Positions 1-7,265 of a DNA stretch of 64,000 nt are shown here, piece after piece (the stretch's first letter is position 1; every line of letters begins with the position of its first letter). The DNA comes from RGIG2041 sp045537695 (GTDB lineage: Bacteria; Bacillota; Clostridia; UBA1381; UMGS1253), in contig JAZSQB010000046.1 in NCBI GenBank assembly GCA_045537695.1, forward strand, positions 49,683 to 113,682, in the 5' to 3' direction. Below the pieces are notes generated by a model. It ran no database searches. It saw only the letters and a program-made list of their open reading frames with translations, and was not told where the DNA came from. The position numbers and the translations under genes are program-made.

Positions 1-286
1 TGTTGATATCGGCGACTTTTATCATTTCAACGGCTTTTTCACCGACTGCTTTTGCTGCGGCTTTTAAATCCAGTTCCGCTGCCACGGGAATCACGAAAAC
101 ATAATACTGCTTGGACGGTGCTTGCGTAACCAGCGTTTTAAATACCTTTTCTACCGGCATACCGATTTTATTCGCGACGGAAATACCGTCGATTGCACCG
201 TCATCACCTGTATACTGGTGCGCAGTGTATTCGATTTTCTTCGCATCCAATATGCGCATCGCATTTGTTTTGCAATTTGCTTTCAT
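1..286 (-). CDS. ybaK: YbaK/EbsC-family aminoacyl-tRNA deacylase, 3' end outside window
   Basis: Reading the minus strand from the ATG at 286 gives 95 codons that run off the left edge. The start (MKANCKTNAMRILDAKKIEY) followed by an HQYTGDD stretch, GMPVEKVFKTLV and VFVIPVAAELDLKAAAKA matches the N-terminal half of YbaK/EbsC proteins, which hydrolyse Cys-tRNA(Pro) and related mischarged tRNAs in the cytoplasm. An AAGGTG ribosome site lies 8-10 nt upstream of the ATG, and a TTGAAT-17-TATAAT promoter drives it divergently from the DUF1015 gene. The missing C-terminal half means the catalytic region cannot be checked. The family assignment is firm; the exact tRNA substrate is inferred. Confidence 0.85.
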   Translation of the reverse strand, partial: MKANCKTNAMRILDAKKIEYTAHQYTGDDGAIDGISVANKIGMPVEKVFKTLVTQAPSKQYYVFVIPVAAELDLKAAAKAVGEKAVEMIKVADIN

Positions 287-319
287 TTTTTAATTCACCT
301 TGCTTTCTTCGTTGAGATT

Positions 320-348
320 ATTATAGCTGTTTTGGCAGAAAAATTCAA
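320..348 (-). promoter_or_regulatory. Promoter of ybaK-like gene
   Basis: On the minus strand TTGAAT (348-343), 17 bp, then TATAAT (325-320). It stands back to back with the promoter of the DUF1015 gene in a 130-bp divergent spacer. Confidence 0.7.
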
Positions 349-357
349 GTGTTAGGA

Positions 358-386
358 TTGATTTGTTATAAATTTAGTGATATAAT
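358..386 (+). promoter_or_regulatory. Promoter of DUF1015 gene (extended -10)
   Basis: TTGATT at 358-363, a 17-bp spacer and TATAAT at 381-386, preceded by the extended -10 dinucleotide TG at 378-379. Confidence 0.75.
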
Positions 387-418
387 ACAAGGCATATAAT
401 TTTAATGGGGGAAACAGT

Positions 419-1615
419 ATGGCGATTTTTAACAAAGCAAATATTCTTCTGCCGAAAGCGGCGGATTATCAGAAATGGGGCGTTGTTGCCTGTGACCAGT
501 ATACGTCCGAAAAGGAATACTGGGACAGAGTGAAAACGTATGTTGGAGACGCGCCGTCAACATTTAATCTTGTATATCCGGAAGCGTACTTGAGCGAGGG
601 CGATGCCTACATCGACCGCATCAACGCGCATATGGCAAAATATATCGAAGAAGATATTTTAAAAGAGCATAAAAATGTGTATATCTACATAGAAAGAACG
701 CTTTCCGGCGGCAGAGTGCGCCGCGGTTTAATCGGCGCGGTGGACTTGGAAGCCTATGATTTTTCCAAGGGTTCGAAGAGCGCCATCCGCGCAACGGAAG
801 GCACAGTAGCAGAGCGTATCCCGCCGCGCGTGAAAATCCGCAAGGATGCGCCGCTCGAATTGCCGCACGCTATTCTGCTGATGGATGATAAGAAAAACGA
901 AGTTATCCCGATGTCCTGCGATAACGCACCGGTTTACGATTTTGAAATGATGGAAAACGGCGGCCATATTAAGGGATATGTTATCGATGGCGCAGCTGCT
1001 GATGCAATTTCTGTAAAGTTTGAAACGTACGCAAAAGATGTAAACGACGGTCTCGTATTTGCGGTGGGTGACGGTAACCATTCTCTGGCAACAGCAAAGA
1101 CCTGCTGGGAGAATTTAAAACAGAACCTTTCTGCCACGGAGCGGGAAAACCATCCGGCGCGTTATTGTTTGGTGGAAATCGAAAATCTCTATGATGCTGC
1201 ATTGGAGTTTGAACCGATTCACAGAGTGCTCTTTGATGTAGACCCGGCAGAGGTGCTTGCAAGCCTTGAGAAGTTTTCTTCTGAGGGCACGGGCAAGAAT
1301 ACCCATACCGTAACCTATGTGTATAACGGCGTGGAAGGCGAAATTGAAATCAAAAATGCGGACAGCAATATTGCCGTCGGCGCCGTACAGAGCTTTATCG
1401 ACAAGATGGGCTATGCAGCAGATTATATCCACGGCGATGACACCACAAAGCGCCTCGCAAGTGCAGATAAAGCGTTTGGATTTATTTTGGATGCGATGGA
1501 AAAAGAATCCCTCTTTACAACCGTTATCAAAGATGGCGCCCTCCCGCGAAAAACTTTCTCTATGGGTGAAGCGCACGAAAAGAGATTTTATATTGAAGCA
1601 AAATTAATTAAATAA
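419..1615 (+). CDS. DUF1015 family protein
   Basis: A 398-residue cytoplasmic protein with the features of the DUF1015 family: an N-terminal KANILLPKA.DYQKWGVVACDQYTS block, a central RGLIGAVDLEAYDF segment and a VGDGNHSLATAK block near residue 220 that is the best conserved part of the family. No biochemical role is firmly established for the family; conserved His/Asp/Asn residues in the GDGNHS block suggest an enzyme active site, but that is inference. The ATG at 419 follows a GGGGGA ribosome site and its own extended -10 promoter. A strong terminator follows directly, so it is probably monocistronic. Length is normal and there is no sign of damage. Confidence 0.85.
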   Translation: MAIFNKANILLPKAADYQKWGVVACDQYTSEKEYWDRVKTYVGDAPSTFNLVYPEAYLSEGDAYIDRINAHMAKYIEEDILKEHKNVYIYIERTLSGGRVRRGLIGAVDLEAYDFSKGSKSAIRATEGTVAERIPPRVKIRKDAPLELPHAILLMDDKKNEVIPMSCDNAPVYDFEMMENGGHIKGYVIDGAAADAISVKFETYAKDVNDGLVFAVGDGNHSLATAKTCWENLKQNLSATERENHPARYCLVEIENLYDAALEFEPIHRVLFDVDPAEVLASLEKFSSEGTGKNTHTVTYVYNGVEGEIEIKNADSNIAVGAVQSFIDKMGYAADYIHGDDTTKRLASADKAFGFILDAMEKESLFTTVIKDGALPRKTFSMGEAHEKRFYIEAKLIK

Positions 1616-1623
1616 TTTATGTG

Positions 1624-1655
1624 AAAGAGCCGCATAATATATGTGCGGCTCTTTT
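1624..1655 (+). terminator. Terminator after DUF1015 gene
   Basis: An 11-bp perfect stem (AAAGAGCCGCA at 1624-1634 with its complement at 1644-1654) followed by a T run. Confidence 0.88.
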
Positions 1656-1687
1656 AAACAAAAAATTCAAAAATTTTCAAAAAATGC

Positions 1688-1716
1688 TTGACTTTTAGAA
1701 AAAATGGGTTTATAAT
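1688..1716 (+). promoter_or_regulatory. Promoter of tRNA-Gln
   Basis: TTGACT at 1688-1693, 17 bp, TATAAT at 1711-1716, about 35 nt before the tRNA. Confidence 0.8.
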
Positions 1717-1750
1717 TTTATTTGTTCGTTTGAGAACACGAATTAAATAA

Positions 1751-1824
1751 TGCGGAATTGTGTAAAGGTAGCACGAGTGACTCTGACTCACTTTGTCTGG
1801 GTTCGAATCCTAGTTCCGCAGCCA
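1751..1824 (+). tRNA. tRNA-Gln (CTG)
   Basis: Full cloverleaf: acceptor TGCGGAA pairing with TTCCGCA, D stem GTGT/GCAC, anticodon stem AGTGA/TCACT with loop CTCTGAC, hence anticodon CTG (codon CAG), T arm CTGGG/CCTAG and an encoded CCA. The U1-A72 start is typical of bacterial tRNA-Gln. Charging in this organism probably goes through Glu-tRNA(Gln) and GatCAB, which is encoded at about 12.2-15.5 kb. Confidence 0.93.
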
Positions 1825-1861
1825 AAAATCGACATTCTTCGATAGAGGAGTGTCGATTTTA
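1825..1861 (+). terminator. Terminator after tRNA-Gln
   Basis: Ten-base arms AAAATCGACA (1825-1834) and TGTCGATTTT (1851-1860). The T run is part of the 3' arm. Confidence 0.75.
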
Positions 1862-1931
1862 CTTATACCTATTCACTTAAATAGAAATGTCGTTTTTGGG
1901 AAGTAATAAGTAATAGTGCGTAAGGAAAATG

Positions 1932-1960
1932 TTTACAAATCTATATAAGCGTGGTATACT
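1932..1960 (+). promoter_or_regulatory. Promoter of typA
   Basis: TTTACA at 1932-1937, 17 bp, TATACT at 1955-1960 with an extended -10 TG at 1952-1953. Confidence 0.75.
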
Positions 1961-1998
1961 GTTTACGTTTAAAATGAATTCATTATAGATTGGAAGTT

Positions 1999-3825
1999 AT
2001 GAGATTGGTAAGAGAAGATTTAAGAAACATTGCGATTATTGCTCACGTTGACCACGGTAAGACTACTCTGGTGGACGAGCTTTTAAAGCAGGGCGGTGTG
2101 TACAGAGAAAATCAGGTGGTAGAAGACCGCGTTATGGATAACAACGCTTTAGAGCGTGAGCGCGGTATCACGATTTTGTCTAAAAATGCATCTGTCCATT
2201 ACAAAGACAAGAAAATCAATATTATTGATACACCGGGACATGCAGACTTCGGTGGCGAGATAGAGCGTGTGCTCAAAATGGTAAATGGTGTAATTTTGTT
2301 GGTAGATGCAGCGGAAGGGCCGATGCCGCAGACAAGATTTGTGCTTTCCAAGGCGCTTGAGCTTGGACTGAAAATCATTATTGTTGTCAACAAGATTGAC
2401 CGACCGGATGCCAGACTCGGCGAGGTCGGTGATGAGGTGCTTGAACTTTTATTAGAGCTTGATGCAACAGATGAGCAGCTCGACAGCCCGATTATTTACT
2501 GTTCCGGCAGAGATGGTACGGCTTCGAAATCCCCGAACAAGCAGGGCGAGGATTTAACGGTATTGTTTGAGACAATTGTGGATTATATTCCGGGTCCGAG
2601 CGGCAATGAAAACAGCGAGCTGCAGCTTTTGATTTCGACGATTGATTACAGTGAATATGTCGGTCGTATGGGTATTGGCAGAGTGGAACGCGGTACGATT
2701 AAGGTAAATCAGGAAGTTTGCGTTTGTGACTATCACGATAAGGAGCTGACAAAGCGCGGTAAAATCGCAACGCTGTATCAGATTGATGGTACAGGCAGAA
2801 AACAGGTGGAGAGTGCAACCGTCGGCGATATTATTTGCTTTTCCGGCGTGGAGGATATTACCATCGGCAATACGATTACGGCACCGGATTGCAAAGAGCC
2901 GATTCAGTTTGTGAAAATTGGCGAGCCGACCGTGGAAATGACTTTTTCGGTCAATGATAGCCCGTTTGCCGGTCGAGATGGTAAATTTGTCACCTCGCGT
3001 CAGCTGCGCGACAGATTATACAGAGAGCTTTTAAAGGACGTATCCTTGCGCGTAAAGGATGGTGAAACGACGGATTCATTTATCGTTTCAGGCAGAGGCG
3101 AAATGCATTTGTCTATTTTAATAGAAACTATGCGCCGCGAAGGCTATGAATTCGCAGTCAGCACGCCGCGTGTATTGCTTAAAGAGATTGACGGTAAAAT
3201 TCACGAGCCGATTGAGCGCCTTCTGGTCGATGTGCCGGAGGAATGTGTCGGTTCTGTTATGGAAAAGATGGGCTCGCGCAAAGGTGAGTTGCAGCATATG
3301 TCGCCGATCGGCACAAGAATGCGCATAGAATACCTGATTCCGGCGCGCGGTCTGTTTGGTTACCGCAGTGAGTTTATGACAGATACGCGCGGTGAGGGTA
3401 TCTTAAATACTGTATTTTACGGTTATCAGCCGCACAAGGGCGAGATTACCAGACGCTTCACCGGCTCGTTGATTGCATATGAAACCGGTGAAGCGGTAAC
3501 GTACGGCTTATTTAATGCCCAGGGCAGGGGCGCACTCTTTATTGGCGCGGGTGAGCCGGTATATGAAGGGATGGTGGTTGGTGCATCCCCGAAGCTTGAG
3601 GATATCAGTGTGAATGTCTGCAAGAAAAAGCAGCTGACCAACACACGTGCTTCCGGCAGTGATGACGCACTTAAGCTTACACCGCCGAAAAACTTGAGTC
3701 TGGAAGAAGCAATCGAATTTTTAGGCGAAGATGAGCTTTTGGAGGTTACGCCGCTGAAGTATAGAATCAGGAAGCGTATTTTGAATACAACGCTGCGCCT
3801 GAAAGCACAAAGTCGCGCAAAATAA
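1999..3825 (+). CDS. typA: Ribosome-associated GTPase TypA/BipA
   Basis: A translational GTPase of about 608 residues, the normal length. The G domain shows AHVDHGKTTL (P loop), RGITI, DTPGHADFGGE and NKIDRPDA, followed by EF-G-like domains II, III and V and the BipA-specific C-terminal domain (GRGALFIGAGEPVYEGM, CKKKQLTNTRASG). BipA binds 70S ribosomes and helps large-subunit assembly and growth under stress. The start is uncertain: ATG at 1999 has poor ribosome-site spacing (GGAAG only 2 nt away), whereas TTG at 2005 would sit 8 nt from GGAAG and give MVREDLRN, close to the usual family start. The next gene follows 62 nt downstream without a clear terminator. Confidence 0.95.
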   Translation: MRLVREDLRNIAIIAHVDHGKTTLVDELLKQGGVYRENQVVEDRVMDNNALERERGITILSKNASVHYKDKKINIIDTPGHADFGGEIERVLKMVNGVILLVDAAEGPMPQTRFVLSKALELGLKIIIVVNKIDRPDARLGEVGDEVLELLLELDATDEQLDSPIIYCSGRDGTASKSPNKQGEDLTVLFETIVDYIPGPSGNENSELQLLISTIDYSEYVGRMGIGRVERGTIKVNQEVCVCDYHDKELTKRGKIATLYQIDGTGRKQVESATVGDIICFSGVEDITIGNTITAPDCKEPIQFVKIGEPTVEMTFSVNDSPFAGRDGKFVTSRQLRDRLYRELLKDVSLRVKDGETTDSFIVSGRGEMHLSILIETMRREGYEFAVSTPRVLLKEIDGKIHEPIERLLVDVPEECVGSVMEKMGSRKGELQHMSPIGTRMRIEYLIPARGLFGYRSEFMTDTRGEGILNTVFYGYQPHKGEITRRFTGSLIAYETGEAVTYGLFNAQGRGALFIGAGEPVYEGMVVGASPKLEDISVNVCKKKQLTNTRASGSDDALKLTPPKNLSLEEAIEFLGEDELLEVTPLKYRIRKRILNTTLRLKAQSRAK

Positions 3826-3887
3826 CGTATGAACGAATGAAAGTGCACATAAACATACTAACGTAAATTATTTGCGGAGGTGTGCGT

Positions 3888-4754
3888 ATGTGTGCTTTTT
3901 TTGTGCTACGGCGTAAACATCTGATTGCGTTTGGTGCTCTGCTGGTGTTTGTTGTTTTTATGTGTAGCTTATCGGTAGCGGTATGTGTGCAAAGTGATGC
4001 GCTGCAGCCAAGTGCCGTGCGCGTACCGATTCTTATGTATCACAGTATATTAAAAGACCCTGCTGCAGCCGGCGATTATGTAATCTCGCCGGAAGTGTTG
4101 GAGGCGGATTTGCGTTATTTGAAAAACAACGGATATACAACTGTTTTAAGCAGGGATTTGTATGCGTACGTGACGGAAGGGAAGAGATTGCCCGAAAAAC
4201 CGGTTGTCATCACCTTTGATGACGGGCACGCCAATAATCTTTTGTATGCGTTGCCGATTTTAGAAAAGCTGGATATGTGCGCTGTCATCAGCATTGTAGG
4301 AAAATACAGCGAGCAATACTCTGCATCAGATGACCATCATCCAAGCTATGCCTATCTTTCTTGGTCGGAAATCAATGCATTATTGGAAAGTGGGCGCATT
4401 GAGATTGCAAATCACAGCTATGATATGCACGAACAGTTAACGCGAAAAGGCACAATGAAAAAAGCAGACGAAACACAGGAAACATATACGCAGCGGTTAA
4501 AATTAGATTTAAATGAAACGCAGAGATTATTAAATGAAAACTGCCATACAACCCCCATTGCCTTTACATATCCGTTTGGCGCGGTGTGCTACGATTCTAT
4601 AGAGACGGTAAAAGAAATTGGATTTTGCGTGACTTATGGCTGCGCGGAGCAGGTGAATTATATCTCCGACGCCGCATCTTTGTACTGTTTAGGGCGTTTT
4701 AACCGCCCAAGTGGCATTGCAACGGAGAAGTTTATGCAACGGATTGAAAAATAG
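3888..4754 (+). CDS. Secreted/anchored polysaccharide deacetylase
   Basis: A 288-residue protein with an N-terminal hydrophobic anchor or signal (about residues 10-35) and a NodB-type carbohydrate esterase 4 domain. Visible motifs are VPILMYHSIL, ITFDDGHANN (catalytic Asp pair), IANHSYDMH (metal-binding His) and FTYPFGA. Such enzymes remove N-acetyl groups from peptidoglycan or other cell-wall glycans outside the membrane. The ATG at 3888 is chosen because GCGGAGG lies 7 nt upstream; a GTG at 3882 is possible. It follows typA in the same direction. A second deacetylase is present at 62.4-63.2 kb. The exact substrate, and any role in spore cortex, cannot be told from sequence. Confidence 0.88.
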   Translation: MCAFFVLRRKHLIAFGALLVFVVFMCSLSVAVCVQSDALQPSAVRVPILMYHSILKDPAAAGDYVISPEVLEADLRYLKNNGYTTVLSRDLYAYVTEGKRLPEKPVVITFDDGHANNLLYALPILEKLDMCAVISIVGKYSEQYSASDDHHPSYAYLSWSEINALLESGRIEIANHSYDMHEQLTRKGTMKKADETQETYTQRLKLDLNETQRLLNENCHTTPIAFTYPFGAVCYDSIETVKEIGFCVTYGCAEQVNYISDAASLYCLGRFNRPSGIATEKFMQRIEK

Positions 4755-4766
4755 TGTTAAATTGTA

Positions 4767-4795
4767 TTGACACGCTAAAAAAGATTTTGTATAAT
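4767..4795 (+). promoter_or_regulatory. Consensus promoter of the metal-resistance operon
   Basis: Perfect TTGACA at 4767-4772, 17-bp spacer, perfect TATAAT at 4790-4795. A full-consensus promoter fits a gene set kept off by a tight repressor. Confidence 0.9.
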
Positions 4796-4824
4796 AAACA
4801 TATGAATGTTTGTTCATATGTTTA
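4795..4824 (+). promoter_or_regulatory. Operator dyad for the ArsR/CadC-type repressor
   Basis: A perfect 12-bp inverted repeat: TAAACATATGAA (4795-4806), 6-bp spacer, TTCATATGTTTA (4813-4824). It overlaps the last base of the -10 box and the start-site region, and its ATATGAA-N6-TTCATAT core is the form known for SmtB/CzrA/CadC-type operators. Binding by the adjacent repressor would block transcription; binding itself is inferred. Confidence 0.85.
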
Positions 4825-4839
4825 TTTGGAGGAAAAGAA

Positions 4840-5196
4840 ATGGAGAAAGAAATTCAAATGTGCTGTGACGGACAGGTGCACGAAAACCTGGTACAGCGGG
4901 TTTATTTGCAAATGCCGCCAGAAGAGCTTTTGTATGACCTTGCAGAGCTTTACAAGGTGTTTGGTGATTCGACGCGTATTAAGATTTTGTATGCGCTTTT
5001 TGAGAGTGAAATGTGCGTTTGCGATATCGCGGAGCTTTTGCATATGACGCAGAGTGCAATATCGCATCAACTGCGTGTATTGAAAAGTGCGCAGCTTATA
5101 AAATACCGGAAAGAGGGTAAACAGGTCATTTACGCATTGGCGGACGGACACGTACGCACTATTTTAGGTGAAGGTATGGAACATATAGAGGAGTAA
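4840..5196 (+). CDS. ArsR/SmtB-family metal-sensing repressor, CadC-like
   Basis: A 118-residue winged-helix repressor. The N terminus carries MCCDGQVH, comparable with the N-terminal Cys pair of CadC; residues near 50 read EMCVCDIAELL, the CxC of the alpha-3N thiolate site; TQSAISHQLRVLK is the recognition helix and KEGKQVIYAL the wing. CadC-type proteins release DNA when Cd(II), Pb(II) or Zn(II) bind the thiolates. ATG 4840 has a GGAGG site 7 nt upstream. It is the first gene of an operon with an HMA protein, a CadA-like ATPase and CopA, immediately after a perfect 12-bp dyad. The metal specificity is inferred from the Cys pattern and neighbours. Confidence 0.9.
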   Translation: MEKEIQMCCDGQVHENLVQRVYLQMPPEELLYDLAELYKVFGDSTRIKILYALFESEMCVCDIAELLHMTQSAISHQLRVLKSAQLIKYRKEGKQVIYALADGHVRTILGEGMEHIEE

Positions 5197-5201
5197 GTAT
5201 T

Positions 5202-5432
5202 ATGATTGTCAGAGGAAAAATTGAAAATTTATGCTGCGGAAACTGTGCGGCAAAGATGCAGGATAAAATCGCCAAACTGGACGGCGTTTTGGAAGTAAAA
5301 ATTAGCTTTATTACGCAAAAAATCATTTTGGATGTGCAGGATGGTAATTTTGAAAATTTACTTGCGGAAGTAGAAAAAATCATTCGTAAAATTGAGCCGG
5401 ACTGCAAGGTGAAATTTGAGGCTGGCGTATGA
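5202..5432 (+). CDS. Stand-alone heavy-metal-associated (HMA) domain protein
   Basis: A 76-residue protein consisting of a single ferredoxin-like HMA fold: IENLCCGNCAAKMQDKIAKL provides the metal-binding CxxC (CGNC) with an additional Cys just before it. It starts 5 nt after the repressor gene and its stop overlaps the start of the ATPase gene by 4 nt, so translation is probably coupled. The following ATPase lacks its own N-terminal HMA domain, so this protein is probably the detached metal-binding domain or metallochaperone of that pump; this is inference. Confidence 0.85.
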   Translation: MIVRGKIENLCCGNCAAKMQDKIAKLDGVLEVKISFITQKIILDVQDGNFENLLAEVEKIIRKIEPDCKVKFEAGV

Positions 5433-7249
5433 CAAGGGAAAACAAGATTACAATATATAAAATAGCCGTCGCTGCTATCCTGTATGTGTTGTCCCTGTTG
5501 ATGAAAAACGGACTGCCGGTTGCAGTGGCTGCTTATATAGTTGTTGGCTACGATGTGTTATACAGGGCGCTTAAAAAACTGCTGTGTGGGCACGCAATGG
5601 ATGAAAACTTTTTGATGAGTATCGCTTCTGTCGGGGCATTTTGTATCGGAGAAGTTCATGAAGGTATATTTGTCATACTGTTTTATAAAGTAGGGCAGCT
5701 CTTTGAAGAAATGGCTGTAGTGCGGTCGCGGCGTTCCATTACAGCACTACTTGAAAAAATGCCGGAAAAGGTCTGCGTTTTAAGAGATGGTGCAGAAGTT
5801 GTAATGGAGCCGGATATGGTGAAGGTCGGAGATGAAATTATTATTCGTCCAGGGGAACGTGTGGCGGTGGATGGCGTGATTTTGGATGGCTTTGCGGCAA
5901 TGGATACTGCATCGCTTACCGGCGAGAGTGCACCACGCGAATATGGCATTGGAGATGAAGTTGTAAGCGGATTTATCAATTTAAACGGACACGTTCGTGT
6001 TCGGGCAACGAAAATTTTTGAGGATTCTACAGCATATAAGATTTTGGAGCTTGTGGAAAATGCAACATTGCATAAGGCAAAAACGGAGAATTTTATTACA
6101 AAGTTTGCGGCTGTGTATACGCCGATTGTTGTTGCTTTGGCGGCAGGAATTGCGATATTACCACCTTTGTTTGTCGGTATGGACAGTTTTACCGTCTGGC
6201 TGCACCGTGCATTTGTCTTTTTAGTGGTTTCCTGTCCTTGTGCACTGGTTATTTCTGTGCCGCTCGGCTTTTTTGGCGGCATAGGAAAAGCGTCGCGCTC
6301 AGGTATTCTGATAAAGGGTAGTAACTATTTAGAAATCCTATCTCGCGTTCGGGCGGTTGCATTTGATAAAACCGGAACACTCACAACAGGGCAGTTTCAT
6401 ATCGCTAAAGTGGAGACGAACGGCTGGGAAAAAGATGCTTTTATGCAAATGGTTACCACCGTTGAACATAACAGCAAGCACGCGCTTGCAGTAGCAATTT
6501 GTTCGGGTGAGGATAATAGCGAAAAAAATGTCACGGAATTTGAAGAAATTTCCGGCTTGGGTATTCGCGCTGTTTATGATGGGCATGCGGTGCTTTGCGG
6601 CAGCCGTCGCTTTATGGAAAATCAAGAGATACGGGACTTACCCAAGGCAGTAGAATCTACTTGTGTTTATGTTGCAGTGGATGGTACGTATGCCGGCAGA
6701 ATCCTGCTGGAGGATACATTGCGACCGGAGGCAATATGCAGCGTAGAAGCACTTAGAAAGCATGGTGTACAGCAAATTGTACTGTTGACCGGAGACACTG
6801 CTGATAATGCGCAGAAAGTGGAAGCTGCGCTCGGTTTGGATGCGGTTTATACTGAACTTTTGCCGCAGGATAAGGTTTTGAAGATGGGTGAATATGCAAG
6901 CAAAGGTGCGGTTGCATTTGTGGGCGACGGCATCAATGATGCGCCGGTGCTTGCAAGTGCTGATATAGGTATTGCGATGGGCGCGTTTGGGTCGGATGTG
7001 GCGATTGAAACGGCGGATGTGGTTTTGCTCAAGGATTCGGTGTGTGGTGTTGTGGATGTGCTGAAAATCAGTAAACAGACGATGCGGATTGTCAAGCAAA
7101 ATATTTTATTTGCACTGACGGTGAAGTTTTTAATTTTGTTGTTTGGTGCCTTAGGCATAGCCGGTATGTGGGCTGCAGTATTTGCCGATGTCGGTGTTTC
7201 TGTTTTGGCGATTTTAAATGCAATGCGCTTGATGTTTACAGACAAATGA
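5429..7249 (+). CDS. cadA: P1B-type heavy-metal ATPase (CadA/ZntA-like)
   Basis: A 606-residue metal-transporting P-type ATPase. Motifs in order: TGES in the actuator domain near residue 165, SCPCAL metal-binding CPC in the membrane near residue 268, FDKTGTLT phosphorylation site near residue 313, LTGDT and VGDGINDAP in the nucleotide-binding and hinge region. The CPCALVISVPLGF context and the final DVGVSVLAILNAMRL segment fit the Zn/Cd/Pb exporter class rather than Cu pumps. Unlike most CadA proteins it has no N-terminal HMA domain; that domain is encoded separately just upstream with a 4-nt gene overlap. It probably exports Cd, Zn or Pb from the cytoplasm under control of the CadC-like repressor. 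Confidence 0.92.
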   Translation: MTRENKITIYKIAVAAILYVLSLLMKNGLPVAVAAYIVVGYDVLYRALKKLLCGHAMDENFLMSIASVGAFCIGEVHEGIFVILFYKVGQLFEEMAVVRSRRSITALLEKMPEKVCVLRDGAEVVMEPDMVKVGDEIIIRPGERVAVDGVILDGFAAMDTASLTGESAPREYGIGDEVVSGFINLNGHVRVRATKIFEDSTAYKILELVENATLHKAKTENFITKFAAVYTPIVVALAAGIAILPPLFVGMDSFTVWLHRAFVFLVVSCPCALVISVPLGFFGGIGKASRSGILIKGSNYLEILSRVRAVAFDKTGTLTTGQFHIAKVETNGWEKDAFMQMVTTVEHNSKHALAVAICSGEDNSEKNVTEFEEISGLGIRAVYDGHAVLCGSRRFMENQEIRDLPKAVESTCVYVAVDGTYAGRILLEDTLRPEAICSVEALRKHGVQQIVLLTGDTADNAQKVEAALGLDAVYTELLPQDKVLKMGEYASKGAVAFVGDGINDAPVLASADIGIAMGAFGSDVAIETADVVLLKDSVCGVVDVLKISKQTMRIVKQNILFALTVKFLILLFGALGIAGMWAAVFADVGVSVLAILNAMRLMFTDK

Positions 7250-7265
7250 TAAAGTGGGTGATAGT

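Noticed and set aside
5683..6282. 199-codon frame antisense to the CadA-like gene
   Set aside because: Ser/Thr-rich shadow frame without start signals; the ATPase on the + strand explains the region.
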